Below, one piece after another: positions 51,612-59,222 of a DNA stretch of 64,000 bases (within the stretch, counting starts at the first letter, position 1; the number at the start of each line of letters is the position of its first letter). The position numbers and the translations under genes were made by a program. This DNA is from Chloroflexota bacterium (GTDB taxonomy: Bacteria > Chloroflexota > Dehalococcoidia > Tepidiformales > Tepidiformaceae). The notes below the pieces were generated by a model. The model was not told the DNA's origin. It saw nothing but the letters and a program-made list of their open reading frames with translations, and did not search any database. The stretch spans positions 28,549 to 92,548 of the forward strand of contig JAPPBY010000035.1 of the NCBI GenBank assembly GCA_026702615.1. Direction: 5' to 3'.

Positions 51612-51662
51612 TCCCCCACGTGCGCCTCCCTCCCTGGAGTGTATCGCGTTCTCTGAGGAAAG

Positions 51663-51701
51663 CAACAGACCTGTTGTGGAAGTCAGATATGTTGTCTAAC
51701 T
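51663..51701. promoter_or_regulatory. Operator-like inverted repeats between the NYN and recombinase genes
   Basis: Two dyads lie just upstream of the HTH-NYN ATG: CAACAG-AC-CTGTTG (51663-51676, perfect) and AGTCAGA-N7-TCTAACT (51681-51701, one mismatch). This is where an autoregulating Xre-type protein would bind. The position could also affect the divergent recombinase. Confidence 0.45.
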
Positions 51702-51853
51702 GACCTCGGGCCCTGTCGTGGCTCTCCCCAGGTGACTTCCCCCGCCACTGAGGGTCGGTAGCACCGAGATTCGGCCACGTAGCCCGTCTGCCAGGCGAAC
51801 GGTTGTGCTAGGCTCGTTGAGTCCCCATGCATTCAAGGGGAGAGGCACGAGCC

Positions 51854-53578
51854 ATGAAGCACTCATCAGACCCAACCCCTGCCGCCCTCTATGCGCGCGT
51901 CTCCAGCGACCGCCAGGATGTCGACCTGTCCGTCTCCGCCCAACTCCGGGCGCTGCGCGACTACGCCGAGAAGAACGGCTACGCCGTCGTCCGCGAGTAC
52001 GTTGACGAGGCGGAGAGCGGGCGCATCGCCGATAGGCCCCAGTTCCGCAAGATGCTGGATGCCGCCGAGCGCCCCGACGCTCCCTTCCGCGAGATCCTCG
52101 TCTGGAAGTTCTCCCGTTTCACGCGCAAGCGCGAGCACGCCGTCGCCTTCAAGTCCATGTTGCGCCGACGCGGCGTCCGCGTCGTCTCCATCACCGAGCA
52201 CGCCGACGACTCCCCCACGGGCAAGCTTATGGAGGCGATCATCGAGAGCGTCGATGAGTTCTACAGCGAGAACTTGGCCCAAGAGGTCATGCGCGGCCTG
52301 CGTGAGTCGGCCTCCCGTGGCTTCTGGGTCGCTCCCGTCCCTCCCCATGGGTACCGGAAGGTCGCGGTCGAGGACGGAGCCAGCAAGCGTCAGAAGCTGG
52401 AATTGAACCCGCCGGCCGACGCCGTGATGCGCCGCATCTTCGAGATGGCCCTCAAGGGAGAAAGCGTCCTCGACATTGCCAGGACGCTCAACGCCGAGGG
52501 AATCCCGAGCGCCCGGGGCAAGCGGTGGAACAAGACGACCATCCACGCGATGCTCGCCAACGAGGCCTACACGGGCACACTGGTCTGGGGGGCCACGGCG
52601 AAGGACGGCCTCGGCGCCGTCCGGGTGGAGAACGCCTTCCCCGCCATCGTCTCCCGCGAGGAGTTCCAGCAGGTAGCGCAGATGCTTCAGGCCAAGGCGC
52701 CGGCACAGGTCCACCCGCGCCGCGCCTCTAGCCCCTACCTCCTCAGCGGCCTCGCCAAGTGCCAGCCGTGCCGCCGGGCGCTCACGGCCGCGGAAGCCAA
52801 GAGCGGGCGCTATACCTACTACGTGTGCCAGTCCCTCATCAAGCGCGGCCGCGGCAGCTGCGACACACCACGTCTGAACGCCAAGCACTTCGAGAGGCTC
52901 ATCATCGAGCAGCTTCGCGACCATATCCTCACGGAGAGCAACATCCTCGAACTCGTGAAGCTTGTCGATGAGGAGATGGACGGCGTGGTCCGCGAACAGC
53001 GGGCGAAGCTTGAGACCAACGAGGCGGAACTGGCGGAGTTGCGGCGCCGGATGGATCGCCTGTGGCACGCCGTCGAGACCTCCGACTTGGAGATCAACGA
53101 CATCCTCCCCCGCCTGAAGCAGCATCAGGAGCGTCAGGAGCTCCTCGAGACCGCTGCCGACGAAGCGCGTCGCGCCCTGTCGGAGCGACGTGCGATTCTC
53201 GACAGCGCGGAAGCCATCGCCGCCTTCGCCGAGGAGATGAGTGACTTCCTGAGCACCAGCGAACTGACAGAGACCCGGGCCTTCATCCGGAGCTTCGTGA
53301 AGGAGATCGTCGTGAACCCTGGGAAGGCGACGATCCGCTATACCATCCCCATGCCGCCTGACAGCCCCATCGGCGCTGCAGACTCAGCGGAAATGGACCT
53401 GTCAGACCCCGTTATGAGTACGGTACGAGGTGGCTGCCGAGCAGGGATTCGAACCCCGACCAAAGGCTCCAAAGGCCCGTGTGCTACCGTTACACCACTC
53501 GGCAGAGCGCGGGTGCGTGAGGCTGGTGCCGAAGGCCGGACTCGAACCGGCACGGGCTTAGCGCCCAACGGTGTTTGA
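51854..53578 (+). CDS. Large serine recombinase (integrase of element 2)
   Basis: About 574 residues from ATG 51854 (51827 is an alternative). Resolvase domain: AALYARVSSDRQDVDLSVSAQ with nucleophile Ser17, then EILVWKFSRFTRK. Recombinase domain: RRIFEMALKGESVLDIARTLN and WNKTTIHAMLANEAYTGTLVWG (core HAMLANEAYTGTLVW). Zinc ribbon: KCQPCRRAL, YYVCQSLIKRGRGSCD. A coiled coil (EELRRRMDRL-like) follows. The last ~50 codons run antisense through tRNA-Gln and into tRNA-Leu, so they are not the native end; the native C-terminus probably resembles that of the remnant at 32777. It would insert the element by strand exchange at short core sites. Confidence 0.92.
   Translation: MKHSSDPTPAALYARVSSDRQDVDLSVSAQLRALRDYAEKNGYAVVREYVDEAESGRIADRPQFRKMLDAAERPDAPFREILVWKFSRFTRKREHAVAFKSMLRRRGVRVVSITEHADDSPTGKLMEAIIESVDEFYSENLAQEVMRGLRESASRGFWVAPVPPHGYRKVAVEDGASKRQKLELNPPADAVMRRIFEMALKGESVLDIARTLNAEGIPSARGKRWNKTTIHAMLANEAYTGTLVWGATAKDGLGAVRVENAFPAIVSREEFQQVAQMLQAKAPAQVHPRRASSPYLLSGLAKCQPCRRALTAAEAKSGRYTYYVCQSLIKRGRGSCDTPRLNAKHFERLIIEQLRDHILTESNILELVKLVDEEMDGVVREQRAKLETNEAELAELRRRMDRLWHAVETSDLEINDILPRLKQHQERQELLETAADEARRALSERRAILDSAEAIAAFAEEMSDFLSTSELTETRAFIRSFVKEIVVNPGKATIRYTIPMPPDSPIGAADSAEMDLSDPVMSTVRGGCRAGIRTPTKGSKGPCATVTPLGRARVREAGAEGRTRTGTGLAPNGV
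53431..53436. other. Proposed attR core TGGCTG
   Basis: TGGCTG here is both the end of recombinase homology and the tRNA-Gln CCA end read from the plus strand. The same six bases begin both 66-bp repeats. It is the predicted crossover site; proof would need an empty site. Confidence 0.5.
53431..53504 (-). tRNA. tRNA-Gln (anticodon TTG)
   Basis: 74 bases with encoded CCA. The acceptor stem TGCCGAG pairs with CTCGGCA, G73 follows, then CCA. D-arm GTGT pairs with GCAC; the anticodon loop CTTTGGA carries TTG; the T-arm has TTCGAAT. The outermost anticodon-stem pair is mismatched (C-T). The 3' end touches the recombinase gene and is the proposed attachment site. Confidence 0.9.
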
Positions 53579-53611
53579 GACCGTCGCGTCTGCCAATTCC
53601 GCCACTTCGGC
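53524..53611 (-). tRNA. tRNA-Leu (anticodon CAA)
   Basis: 88 bases with CCA and the long variable arm of class II tRNAs. The acceptor GCCGAAG pairs with CTTCGGC, A73 follows, then CCA. The anticodon loop CTCAAAC holds CAA; T-loop is TTCGAGT. 19 bp upstream of tRNA-Gln in the same direction. Confidence 0.95.
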
Positions 53612-53673
53612 TGCTGCTGACCGTAGACCCGTCGCGCGCGCCCGGTCAAGGATGGACCGCGGTTGGGAGAGCG

Positions 53674-53748
53674 TGGAGCGGAAGACGAGGGTCGAACTCG
53701 CGACCTCCTCCTTGGCAAGGAGGCGCTCTACCACTGAGCTACTTCCGC
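53674..53748 (-). tRNA. tRNA-Gly (anticodon GCC)
   Basis: 75 bases with CCA. The acceptor GCGGAAG pairs with CTTCCGC, T73 follows. D-arm AGCTCAGTGGTAGAGC, anticodon loop TTGCCAA with GCC, T-loop TTCGACC. It is first of the three-tRNA minus-strand cluster. Confidence 0.95.
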
Positions 53749-53852
53749 GCGCCGAGCGAGTATAGCAAAGGCTCCCCGTAGGTCCCGATGCGCGTGGGTT
53801 CGCCCCTCGCGGGGCCAACCGTTTGGTGGGGACAACCTGGCCGGCCCAGAAA

Positions 53853-54398
53853 TCAGTCGCCGAGCCGGGAGGTGTAGCCCAACGCCACCACGTCCTCGAC
53901 GTACTGGCTGCGCCAGCCCGCGTCGGGCACGCGTACGTTGTGGTCGCGGAACCAGCGATGGATGCGGAGGTACTCCTCTTCCATCCGCGCCCGCCAGCCG
54001 TCCTCCTCCCGGAACGTGTCCGGGTCCACCTCTTCGAGCTTGCGCGACATGTCCGCGTATTGGATCTCCGCCTCTTCCTTCCAGTACGTCGACAGATAGT
54101 CCAGCGACTCCTCGAGGTTGCGGCGGCACTCGTCCAGCTGGACGCCCATCCAGCCCGCTTCCGTCATGAGCTGGCCGTTCACGCGATAGCGTCCCGCGCA
54201 CAACTCGCAGACCACCACCAGCTTGCGCGCGTCGCAGTCGGTCTTGTCGGTGCAATCCTGGCAGCGCGCCGCGAACTCCGCCGCCTCCGTGCTGCGCGTA
54301 TAGCCCACGACCATCTCGTCGCCGAGCGCTTCACAGGCCTGGCAGGCGAGCGTGCCTGCCAGGATCTCGTTGATCGTCTTGTCCCAGTCCACCGACAT
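53853..54398 (-). CDS. Cys-rich hypothetical protein
   Basis: Not recognised (181 residues). The N-terminal half has three Cys pairs: LACQACEALG, RCQDCTDKTDC and VVCELCAG, the kind of spacing that binds zinc or an iron-sulphur cluster. The second half is helical and acidic (RRNLEESLDYLSTYWKEEAEI) without motifs. No signal peptide or membrane segment. It follows QueD by 33 bp in the co-directional run that leads into the tRNA cluster, so it may share that transcript. A role as a small metal-binding or RNA-associated protein is only a guess. Confidence 0.65.
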   Translation of the reverse strand: MSVDWDKTINEILAGTLACQACEALGDEMVVGYTRSTEAAEFAARCQDCTDKTDCDARKLVVVCELCAGRYRVNGQLMTEAGWMGVQLDECRRNLEESLDYLSTYWKEEAEIQYADMSRKLEEVDPDTFREEDGWRARMEEEYLRIHRWFRDHNVRVPDAGWRSQYVEDVVALGYTSRLGD

Positions 54399-54431
54399 CA
54401 GCGTTCCTCTACCCCCGGGTCCTTCGCGAGC

Positions 54432-54914
54432 CTACTCGGCAGTATACCAACCGGTCTGTCCCGGCATTTCCTCGATGCCGACGGTCAGCCGCTTGATGTT
54501 GGACGCTCCGTGCTCCGCCAGCTCCGCCCGCAGGCGTCCCGCGAACCACTCCGCCAGCCGCTCCGCTGTCGAGTTGTCGATGGGCAGGGCCGCTACGTCC
54601 GACTTGGGGAAAACGTACCGTTGGTCCTCGTACGAGATCTCCCAGTCGTCTTCGCCCTCCACGATCGTCAGCATCCGGCTGTCGAGTTGGAGCACGAACT
54701 TGTGGTCGAGCTCGTCCGCGATCGACTTCGTCAGCCGCTTCAGGTCGCCGAAGTCCCACACCCACGAGTCCTCCGTGAGGTCGCCCTCGACGTCGACCAT
54801 CACGTCGTAGTTATGGCCGTGCAGGGGTTCGCACTCCCCCAGGAACGTGGCGAAGTGAGCGGCGGCGAAGCGCAGCCGGTTGCGTTCGACGGTAACGCGG
54901 CGGGTGACGGTCAT
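54432..54914 (-). CDS. QueD-like 6-pyruvoyl-tetrahydropterin synthase family enzyme
   Basis: A 160-residue tunnelling-fold enzyme. Zinc ligands His20, His32 and His34 are in RFAAAHF and LHGHNYDVMV, with the catalytic Cys28 in GECEP. The pattern C-x3-HGHNY and the later DNSTAERLAEWFAGRL match QueD/PTPS. It makes 6-carboxy-tetrahydropterin for queuosine or preQ0-type modified bases, or a pterin. No other queuosine gene is in the window, so the pathway is not fixed. Neighbouring tRNA genes are a suggestive but unproven link. Confidence 0.87.
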   Translation of the reverse strand: MTVTRRVTVERNRLRFAAAHFATFLGECEPLHGHNYDVMVDVEGDLTEDSWVWDFGDLKRLTKSIADELDHKFVLQLDSRMLTIVEGEDDWEISYEDQRYVFPKSDVAALPIDNSTAERLAEWFAGRLRAELAEHGASNIKRLTVGIEEMPGQTGWYTAE

Positions 54915-54983
54915 GATGCGGCCTCCAGGTGGCGATCGTCTCTGATCGTCGCACCCTTGGGCCGCACACGCTCGCCGGAAGGC

Positions 54984-55496
54984 CTAGCCGCGGCCCAGCA
55001 ACCCTCCCGCGTCCATCGCGAAGATGCCCGCCATATCGCGGTTGATGCGCAGCTGGAGGTAGGCCCGCAGCTTCTGGATCAGGTCGGGAGCCTGCTCCCA
55101 GCCTTCGCCGTCGAGCTTGTGCAGGTGCCCGAGCGCCTCCGTCAGGAGTTCGCTCAGCTCCCCGTAGCTTTCGCTGATCGACGCGAACGCCGGCATCTCC
55201 GGGAATTCGGGCGCCCCCGCCGCACGCTCGCCGATGGACCGCAGCGCTGCCGCCGCCTCACCGTCGCGCGACGCTGCCGCCGAGGCCGCTTCGCCCAGCA
55301 CCCGCGACATGCGGTTGCACTCGTCCGCCATCCACTGCTGCTCCAGCGGCAATCGCCGCTCAACCGATACCAGCATCTGCTGAATCATCTGCACCGTGAC
55401 CTTCGCCGCGTTCGTTTGCAGCTCCGGCATCACGTCGCGTTCAAGGCTCTCGCGGATCAGCTCCAGGACCCGTGCCGAACTTGGATTCGTGAACAT
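54984..55496 (-). CDS. Hypothetical helical protein coupled to the phosphotransferase
   Basis: Not recognised (170 residues). Predominantly helical and acidic with an Ala-rich middle (EAASAAASRDGEAAAALRS). It starts only 4 bp after the phosphotransferase stop, so it is translated with it, and may be a partner subunit. No metal, nucleotide or membrane motif is visible. The opening RVLELIRESLERDVMPEL resembles small helical proteins paired with kinase-fold enzymes in acyl-CoA metabolism loci, a weak similarity. Confidence 0.6.
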   Translation of the reverse strand: MFTNPSSARVLELIRESLERDVMPELQTNAAKVTVQMIQQMLVSVERRLPLEQQWMADECNRMSRVLGEAASAAASRDGEAAAALRSIGERAAGAPEFPEMPAFASISESYGELSELLTEALGHLHKLDGEGWEQAPDLIQKLRAYLQLRINRDMAGIFAMDAGGLLGRG

Positions 55497-55500
55497 GGAC

Positions 55501-56547
55501 CTACTCCTCCGCCTCGGGGTATCCGAGAATCATGCAATAGCCGGGCTGCGCGGAGACCAGCGGTTGCAGCATGTAGGTGCTGAGGAAGTTCTTCGCCTCC
55601 CCGTCGAGTCCCCGTCGTACCGCGTCCAGGATCGGCGCCGCCAGCGCCGCCGACGAGAACACCTGGAAGAAGCCCACATCCTCTTCCGTCACGGGGATAC
55701 CGCTCAGCTTCGTGTAGTGCTGCAGGAAGCCGCCGTCCGCCTTCACGCTCCCGGCGAGGTCGAAGCCGGTGATGCGGGAGAGCTGGTACAGCCAGCCGAT
55801 GTCCTCGCGAGGGTCGCCCACGTGGGCCGCCTCCCAGTCGATTACGCCCGTGATGCGGCCGTCCTCGTACAGGAAATTCGAGGGCTGGTAGTCCCCGTGG
55901 CACATCGACAGCGGGACTGGCTTCGGCAGCCGGTTCGGGAGACTCGCGTACATGTCAAAGAAGACCGGCAGTGGGTCGAAGGCGATCTGCTTGTAGCTCT
56001 CGACGAAGAACTCCATCGAAGTCGTCATGTACGACTCCCAGCTCGAGGCATCGATCCCTACCCGTCGCGCGTCGCGGAAGTCCCCCTCCGGGTCGAGGCT
56101 GTCGAGTGAGGTTGCATGCAACTCTGCGATCCGCTCGCAGAAGTCGGTCGCCACCGCTTCGAGCTCGTCCTCGTTGCCGGGTGCGAACAGGGGGGTCAGG
56201 TCGGCGCTTCCCTGCAGTCGCTCGATCACCATCGCTGGTCGATCCAGCGACTCTCCCTTCTCGTCGAGAAGGTAGGGGGTCGCCACCGGGATATCGGTTC
56301 GCTCCCCCACCCGCTGGGTGATCTGGAACTCCAGGCGCCGGTCCGTCGGCAGGATGTCCTGATCGGGTGGCGGGTCGCGACGGATGATGAGCGGAAGCGT
56401 CTCCGTGCTCCCGCCGCCCTCGAGGATCGCGTCGGCGCTGTACGTCTCCTGCGAGTAGCCCCCCGCCAGTAGCTGGAAGTCCTCGATCCGCACCGATTCG
56501 GCGTCGGGGCGGTTCTGTTGAATGAATCGCTGAAGCTGAGCCTCCAT
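55501..56547 (-). CDS. Kinase-fold phosphotransferase (APH/ACAD10-like)
   Basis: A 348-residue aminoglycoside-phosphotransferase-fold protein. The Brenner motif MCHGDYQPSNFLY holds the catalytic Asp and Asn, and ITGVIDWEAAHVGDPREDIG holds the metal Asp. The N-lobe has LLAGGYSQETYSADAIL and LIIRRDPPPDQ with the ATP-binding Lys-equivalent region. Relatives phosphorylate hydroxyacyl-CoAs, choline, or sugars; antibiotic resistance is unlikely to be its main role. The closest pattern by eye is the ACAD10-like branch, which would suggest acyl-CoA metabolism. Operon context: after the gamma-glutamyltransferase-like gene. Confidence 0.85.
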   Translation of the reverse strand: MEAQLQRFIQQNRPDAESVRIEDFQLLAGGYSQETYSADAILEGGGSTETLPLIIRRDPPPDQDILPTDRRLEFQITQRVGERTDIPVATPYLLDEKGESLDRPAMVIERLQGSADLTPLFAPGNEDELEAVATDFCERIAELHATSLDSLDPEGDFRDARRVGIDASSWESYMTTSMEFFVESYKQIAFDPLPVFFDMYASLPNRLPKPVPLSMCHGDYQPSNFLYEDGRITGVIDWEAAHVGDPREDIGWLYQLSRITGFDLAGSVKADGGFLQHYTKLSGIPVTEEDVGFFQVFSSAALAAPILDAVRRGLDGEAKNFLSTYMLQPLVSAQPGYCMILGYPEAEE

Positions 56548-56592
56548 GGCGTACCCTCCGCCGCGGAAGTCTACGGCGGCGCTCCCTTTGGC

Positions 56593-58194
56593 TCAGCCGA
56601 CGATCGCGAGTCCCTCGCCCCGCAGGTCGTGGGCGGCGGCGATGCCCCCTCCCGCCAGCACGGCCAGGCAGGCCCGCCCCGTCCACCCGTCCCATGCCGC
56701 CAGCGGCTCGAAGGCCAGTTCCTCGGCCCGCAGCGCGTCCCCCAGGCTGTCCGGTGTGCGCGACTCCGCGTACAGCGAGCCGTCCGTGTCGAGCGCCCAG
56801 CGGGCCGCGTCCAGCGCGTCCTGCGGGTCGGCCCCGCGGCGAAGGACGGCGTCGAGCACCTGCACGTTCGTCTGCGGTTGGCGGTGCGCTCCCGGCGTCC
56901 CCCCGACGGCGACCAGCTCTCCGTCCCGGGGCCCCGACGCCTCCCCCGCGAGCGGAAGGTCGGGGATGGACGTGACGATGTAGTTGTGCAGCGTGTGCAT
57001 GGGGCGCTTCCCGCCCGCCAGCTCGTTCGGGTGCCCCTCCTCGAGGCTGAAGCCCCGCACGCGGTTGTTGAACACGACCCCCGTGCTCGCCGACAACACG
57101 CCGCTGCCCCAGGCCGAGAACACCGACTGGATCAGCGAGACCGCGTTCCCTTCCGCGTCGATGGCCAGGAGCGCCGTCGTATCGCCGTCTCCCCCGGCGG
57201 CCATGCCCGCTTGTGCGGGCGCCCCGCCCGCGCGCAGCAGCGCGGCCGCGTCGAAGCTGGTGGCCCGCGGATCCCCCGCTTCCGCGTCGACGGCCGCGAA
57301 CGCCTCCCGCAGTGCCTCCACCTGTGCCCCGATGCCGCCTTCCGAGCGCGCTAGGCGCCGCAGCGCCAGCATCGTCACAAGCCCTCGCGATGGCGGCGGC
57401 TGCGTGTGTACGAGCATCCCTCCGAACTCGACCGAAAGCGGCTTCACCCACTCGGCTGGTGCCCGCCAGTCGTCCGGTGTGAACGCCGCCCCGAGCCCGC
57501 TTAGCGTGGCCAGGCACGCGTCCGCGATGTCGCCCTCGTAGAACGCCGCCGCCCCGCCCTCGGCGAGCGACCGGAGCGTCGCCGAGAGCTCCGGCTGCAC
57601 GACCTGCTGCCCCCCATCCCCATGCACGTGCCCGAACGACTCCTTGAACGCCCCCGCCGGGTAGACGCGCTCCCGCCCCACGCTCACCGCCCGCGCCAGT
57701 GCCCGCGAGGCCGGGAACCCCTCCCGTGCGATCCGCTCTGCGTCCTCCAGCAGGCGTGACCACGGGAGCTTCCCGTACCGCTCGTGCAGTGAGCCCCACC
57801 CTGCCACGCACCCCGGTACCGTCACCGCCAGGGCGCCTGTGTCGGGAATGCCGCCCAGCTCCCGGTACGCCGCCGCGTCCGCGCTGGCCGGCGCTGGCCC
57901 CGAGCTGTTCAGCGCTTCGACGGCGCCCGTGGCGGCGTCGTACACCGTCGCGAACGAGTCCCCGCCGAGGTGGCTCATGAACGGCTGCGTCACCGTGAGC
58001 ACCGCCGCCATCGCGACCGCCGCGTCGGCGGCGCTGCCGCCGTCGTGCAGCGCCCGCTGGCCGGCTGCAGCCGCCAGCGGGTGGTCGGCGATAACGCACG
58101 TGCCCGAGCCTCGCAGCGCCCCGCGCCGGGGGCCTTCGCCCCCCGCGACGCCTTCGATGCCCTCGCGTCCGCCGCCCGCGGGCTGGTTCGTCAT
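56593..58194 (-). CDS. Gamma-glutamyltransferase family protein
   Basis: A 533-residue Ntn-hydrolase that normally self-cleaves. The nucleophile Thr339 begins TTALLAIDAEGN, preceded by GDGD, as in the GGT autoprocessing site. GGT landmarks include HPLAAAAGQRAL, GGSAADAAVAMAAVLTVTQP and HLGGDSF, with GVVFNNRVRGF and a late EAQS-like stretch. No signal peptide is seen, so it is probably cytosolic, unlike secreted GGTs. It may hydrolyse glutathione analogues, gamma-glutamyl amides or acyl amides such as cephalosporins. The substrate is not set by sequence. Confidence 0.88.
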   Translation of the reverse strand: MTNQPAGGGREGIEGVAGGEGPRRGALRGSGTCVIADHPLAAAAGQRALHDGGSAADAAVAMAAVLTVTQPFMSHLGGDSFATVYDAATGAVEALNSSGPAPASADAAAYRELGGIPDTGALAVTVPGCVAGWGSLHERYGKLPWSRLLEDAERIAREGFPASRALARAVSVGRERVYPAGAFKESFGHVHGDGGQQVVQPELSATLRSLAEGGAAAFYEGDIADACLATLSGLGAAFTPDDWRAPAEWVKPLSVEFGGMLVHTQPPPSRGLVTMLALRRLARSEGGIGAQVEALREAFAAVDAEAGDPRATSFDAAALLRAGGAPAQAGMAAGGDGDTTALLAIDAEGNAVSLIQSVFSAWGSGVLSASTGVVFNNRVRGFSLEEGHPNELAGGKRPMHTLHNYIVTSIPDLPLAGEASGPRDGELVAVGGTPGAHRQPQTNVQVLDAVLRRGADPQDALDAARWALDTDGSLYAESRTPDSLGDALRAEELAFEPLAAWDGWTGRACLAVLAGGGIAAAHDLRGEGLAIVG

Positions 58195-58210
58195 GTGCTT
58201 CTGCTCCGGC

Positions 58211-58681
58211 CTATCCTTCCCGCAACAGCTTCAGCACGGCGCCGGCATTCCCGACCGCCCGTGCCCGCTTCCACACCTTCGTCAGCACGCCGTCCGGCCC
58301 GATCACGAACGTCGAGCGCGTCATGCCGATGCTCTTGCGCCCGTACAGGGTCTTCTCGCCCCATGCTCCGTATTCGGTCGAGACCTCCGTATCCTCGTCC
58401 ACGAGCAGCGGGAAGGGCAGGTCGTGCTTCTCCCGGAACTTCGTATGCGAGGCTGCGCTGTCGGCCGACACGCCGAGGACGACCGCGCCCTCCTCTCCGA
58501 TGTCGGCGTGCCTGTCGCGGAATTCGCAGGCCTGCTTCGTACAGCCGGGCGTGTTGTCGCGCGGGTAGAAGTAGAGCACCACCGTCTTCCCGCGATAGTC
58601 CTGCAGGCGGTGGGTCTTCCCGTCCTGGTCCTGCAGCTCGAAGTCCGGGGCCGTGTCGCCCGCTTCCAACGTGATCGGCAT
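58211..58681 (-). CDS. bcp: Thioredoxin-dependent peroxiredoxin Bcp
   Basis: A 156-residue atypical 2-Cys peroxiredoxin. The peroxidatic Cys47 is in YPRDNTPGCTKQACEF, and Cys52 five residues later is the resolving Cys of the BCP/PrxQ branch. The C-terminal strands SIGMTRSTFVIGPDGV match. It reduces hydrogen peroxide and lipid peroxides with thioredoxin. It lies 16 bp upstream of the gamma-glutamyltransferase gene and 25 bp after the PPOX gene. Confidence 0.95.
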   Translation of the reverse strand: MPITLEAGDTAPDFELQDQDGKTHRLQDYRGKTVVLYFYPRDNTPGCTKQACEFRDRHADIGEEGAVVLGVSADSAASHTKFREKHDLPFPLLVDEDTEVSTEYGAWGEKTLYGRKSIGMTRSTFVIGPDGVLTKVWKRARAVGNAGAVLKLLREG

Positions 58682-58706
58682 CGCTTCCTCCTATGTCGCC
58701 GCTTGC

Positions 58707-59114
58707 CTAGCGAATCACACCCGAGACGCGCTCCGCGTGGATCCTCAGGATCACCCGCCGCTGCGCCTCCAGCCAGGCGGGCAAGTCCTCCGGCTCGGTG
58801 AAGCCGGACCCCTTGATGTTCTCGAACACGAGGTGGGTGGCGTGCTCTAGCCCCTCCCGCTCGATTTCGCACCGTCCCTCGACCGTCACGAAGTTGAAGG
58901 GCGCCGCGTCGTTGAACACCGTGATTGTGACCCGCGGGTCGTTCTCCAGCGTCTTCACCTTCAGCGTCGGCGCGGTCGTGCTCACGACCAGGGTGTCGCC
59001 CTCGCGCGCGTACGCCACTACCGAGCTGCTCGGCTGCCCGCTCTTCCGCACCGTCGTGATAACGGCCCAGCGGTTCTCGCTCACGAACCGGTCGAACGCC
59101 TCCGTCCCGATCAT
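58707..59114 (-). CDS. PPOX-class (F420/FMN) oxidoreductase
   Basis: A 135-residue split-beta-barrel flavin or F420 binding protein. Opening RWAVITTVRKSGQPSSSVV, then VVSTTAPTLKVKTLENDPRVTI, are typical of the pyridoxamine-phosphate-oxidase-like family with F420-dependent members. It is too short to be PdxH. It may reduce small aromatics or use F420 as a cofactor; the family is frequent in Actinobacteria and Chloroflexota. It is first of the minus-strand run and divergent from the thioredoxin fusion. Confidence 0.87.
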   Translation of the reverse strand: MIGTEAFDRFVSENRWAVITTVRKSGQPSSSVVAYAREGDTLVVSTTAPTLKVKTLENDPRVTITVFNDAAPFNFVTVEGRCEIEREGLEHATHLVFENIKGSGFTEPEDLPAWLEAQRRVILRIHAERVSGVIR

Positions 59115-59222
59115 CCGCGCCTCCTCTGGTTTGGTGACTCTATTCTCCCGAACGCACGGGCGCGGGTCACGCGGCAGGTTGCCGCCCTACAATGGCGCCC
59201 GCACGCCTGAACGGGAGACCCC

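Larger units (their letters stand above)
32723..53436. mobile_element. Proposed integrative element 2 (defence island)
   Basis: The left end is the same 66-bp arm as element 1; the right end is an intact serine recombinase abutting the tRNA-Gln CCA end. The cargo is the ATPase-nuclease and methyltransferase pair, the type I restriction operon with embedded genes, a replication-relaxation protein, a RusA-like protein, and the HTH-NYN pair. Parts have visibly lower G+C than the flanks (32.9-36.8 kb, 38.6-42.1 kb), so it was assembled from different sources. Confidence 0.6.

Noticed and set aside
55955..58099. 714-codon minus-strand ORF in another frame of the gamma-glutamyltransferase and phosphotransferase genes
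   Set aside because: Arg/Gly/Ala-rich translation with no motifs; both overlapped genes have clear catalytic residues.
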